Shown: piece after piece, positions 63,875 to 64,000 of the stretch
Numbering within the stretch: the stretch's first letter is position 1
Layout: each line of letters begins with the position of its first letter
Assembly: GCA_938075155.1 (NCBI GenBank)
Contig: CALJGL010000009.1
Coordinates: 103,111 to 167,110 of the forward strand
Origin: UBA12191 sp009937185
GTDB taxonomy: Bacteria; Planctomycetota; UBA8108; UBA1146
Length of the DNA stretch: 64,000 nucleotides
Direction: 5' to 3'
Position numbers and translations under genes: made by a program
Notes under the pieces: model-generated
Database searches by the model: none
What the model was told of the DNA's origin: nothing
What the model saw: only the letters and a program-made list of their open reading frames with translations

Positions 63875-64000
63875 TCAGGGACAATTTGACCCAACGCACT
63901 CAGTCAGCAAGTCAGGAGTTCCATCGGGCTTGCAAGAGTCCTCAAGGCGGAATCCTCCACCAAAGAGACCACTGAGTAGATTGACTGCATCCGCCAGATT
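63875..64000 (-). CDS. C-terminal end of another dockerin-tail protein (5' part outside window)
   Basis: The minus strand is open from the right edge for 41 codons to a TGA (63875-63877). It reads NLADAVNLLSGLFGGGF, then RLEDSCKPDGTPD, then LLTECVGSNCP. The layout matches the last part of the giant proteins: the helix after a calcium loop (ADAI or ADAV), a Gly-rich link, a Cys, DGTPD, and a final Cys-Pro. So a second locus using the same tail lies just beyond the window, in opposite orientation. What precedes this tail cannot be seen. Confidence 0.8.
   Translation of the reverse strand, partial: NLADAVNLLSGLFGGGFRLEDSCKPDGTPDLLTECVGSNCP

Overview
The window looks like a planctomycete-type chromosome (Planctomycetota, inferred, not proven). 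The evidence is four very large secreted proteins made of FG-GAP propeller, cysteine-rich 'DCNxNGxPDxCD', hyalin (HYR) and dockerin-like modules, a recurring C-terminal tail around 'CGxD...Y..C[PL]', a triplicated CCxGC protein, and ordinary bacterial housekeeping genes. Base composition is moderate, and GTG or TTG starts with good Shine-Dalgarno sites are frequent.

Region 1 (1-34745) is occupied almost entirely by four giant genes in the same orientation. The first lacks its 5' end. The second encodes about 4518 residues with 41 HYR modules. The third and fourth are close paralogues of about 1815 residues. They share one plan: signal peptide, three DCN repeats, a seven-bladed FG-GAP propeller, more DCN repeats, an HYR array ending in a divergent capping HYR, DCN repeats, and a two-loop dockerin-like domain with a cysteine-containing tail. 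Hairpins or terminators separate the genes. Three HYR modules in the first gene are almost identical in DNA, so the arrays have expanded recently. These are probably calcium-dependent, disulfide-rich surface or matrix proteins.

Region 2 (34746-54434) is a mixed stretch of small transcription units: an acidic small protein, a secreted protein with three CCxGC domains, an EEP-family lipoprotein, a patatin-like hydrolase, a family 2 glycosyltransferase, a c-type cytochrome lipoprotein, a candidate structured RNA (about 40830-41101) ending in an intrinsic terminator, a tandem ACT protein, a Gly/Asn-tailed secreted protein, a fused formiminotransferase-cyclodeaminase, a DUF3500 protein, a single-domain response regulator, and the minus-strand operon gamma-carbonic anhydrase - tsaB - alr - AsmA-like. 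A plus-strand pair of unknown genes and a BtpA-family gene follow.

Region 3 (54607-62960) is a housekeeping run: a short-chain dehydrogenase, then tpiA-secG-yicC-gmk-rpoZ-coaC-coaB-ftsK and a small membrane protein. It covers glycolysis, protein export, nucleotide supply, transcription, coenzyme A synthesis and chromosome segregation. The usual coaBC fusion is here two overlapping genes. SecG and FtsK both carry unusual acidic low-complexity segments, and a 14-bp tandem repeat lies ahead of tpiA.

Region 4 (62961-64000) has a sparse gap, a small exported protein, a bidirectional terminator, and on the minus strand the last 41 codons of another protein with the same dockerin-like tail as the giants.
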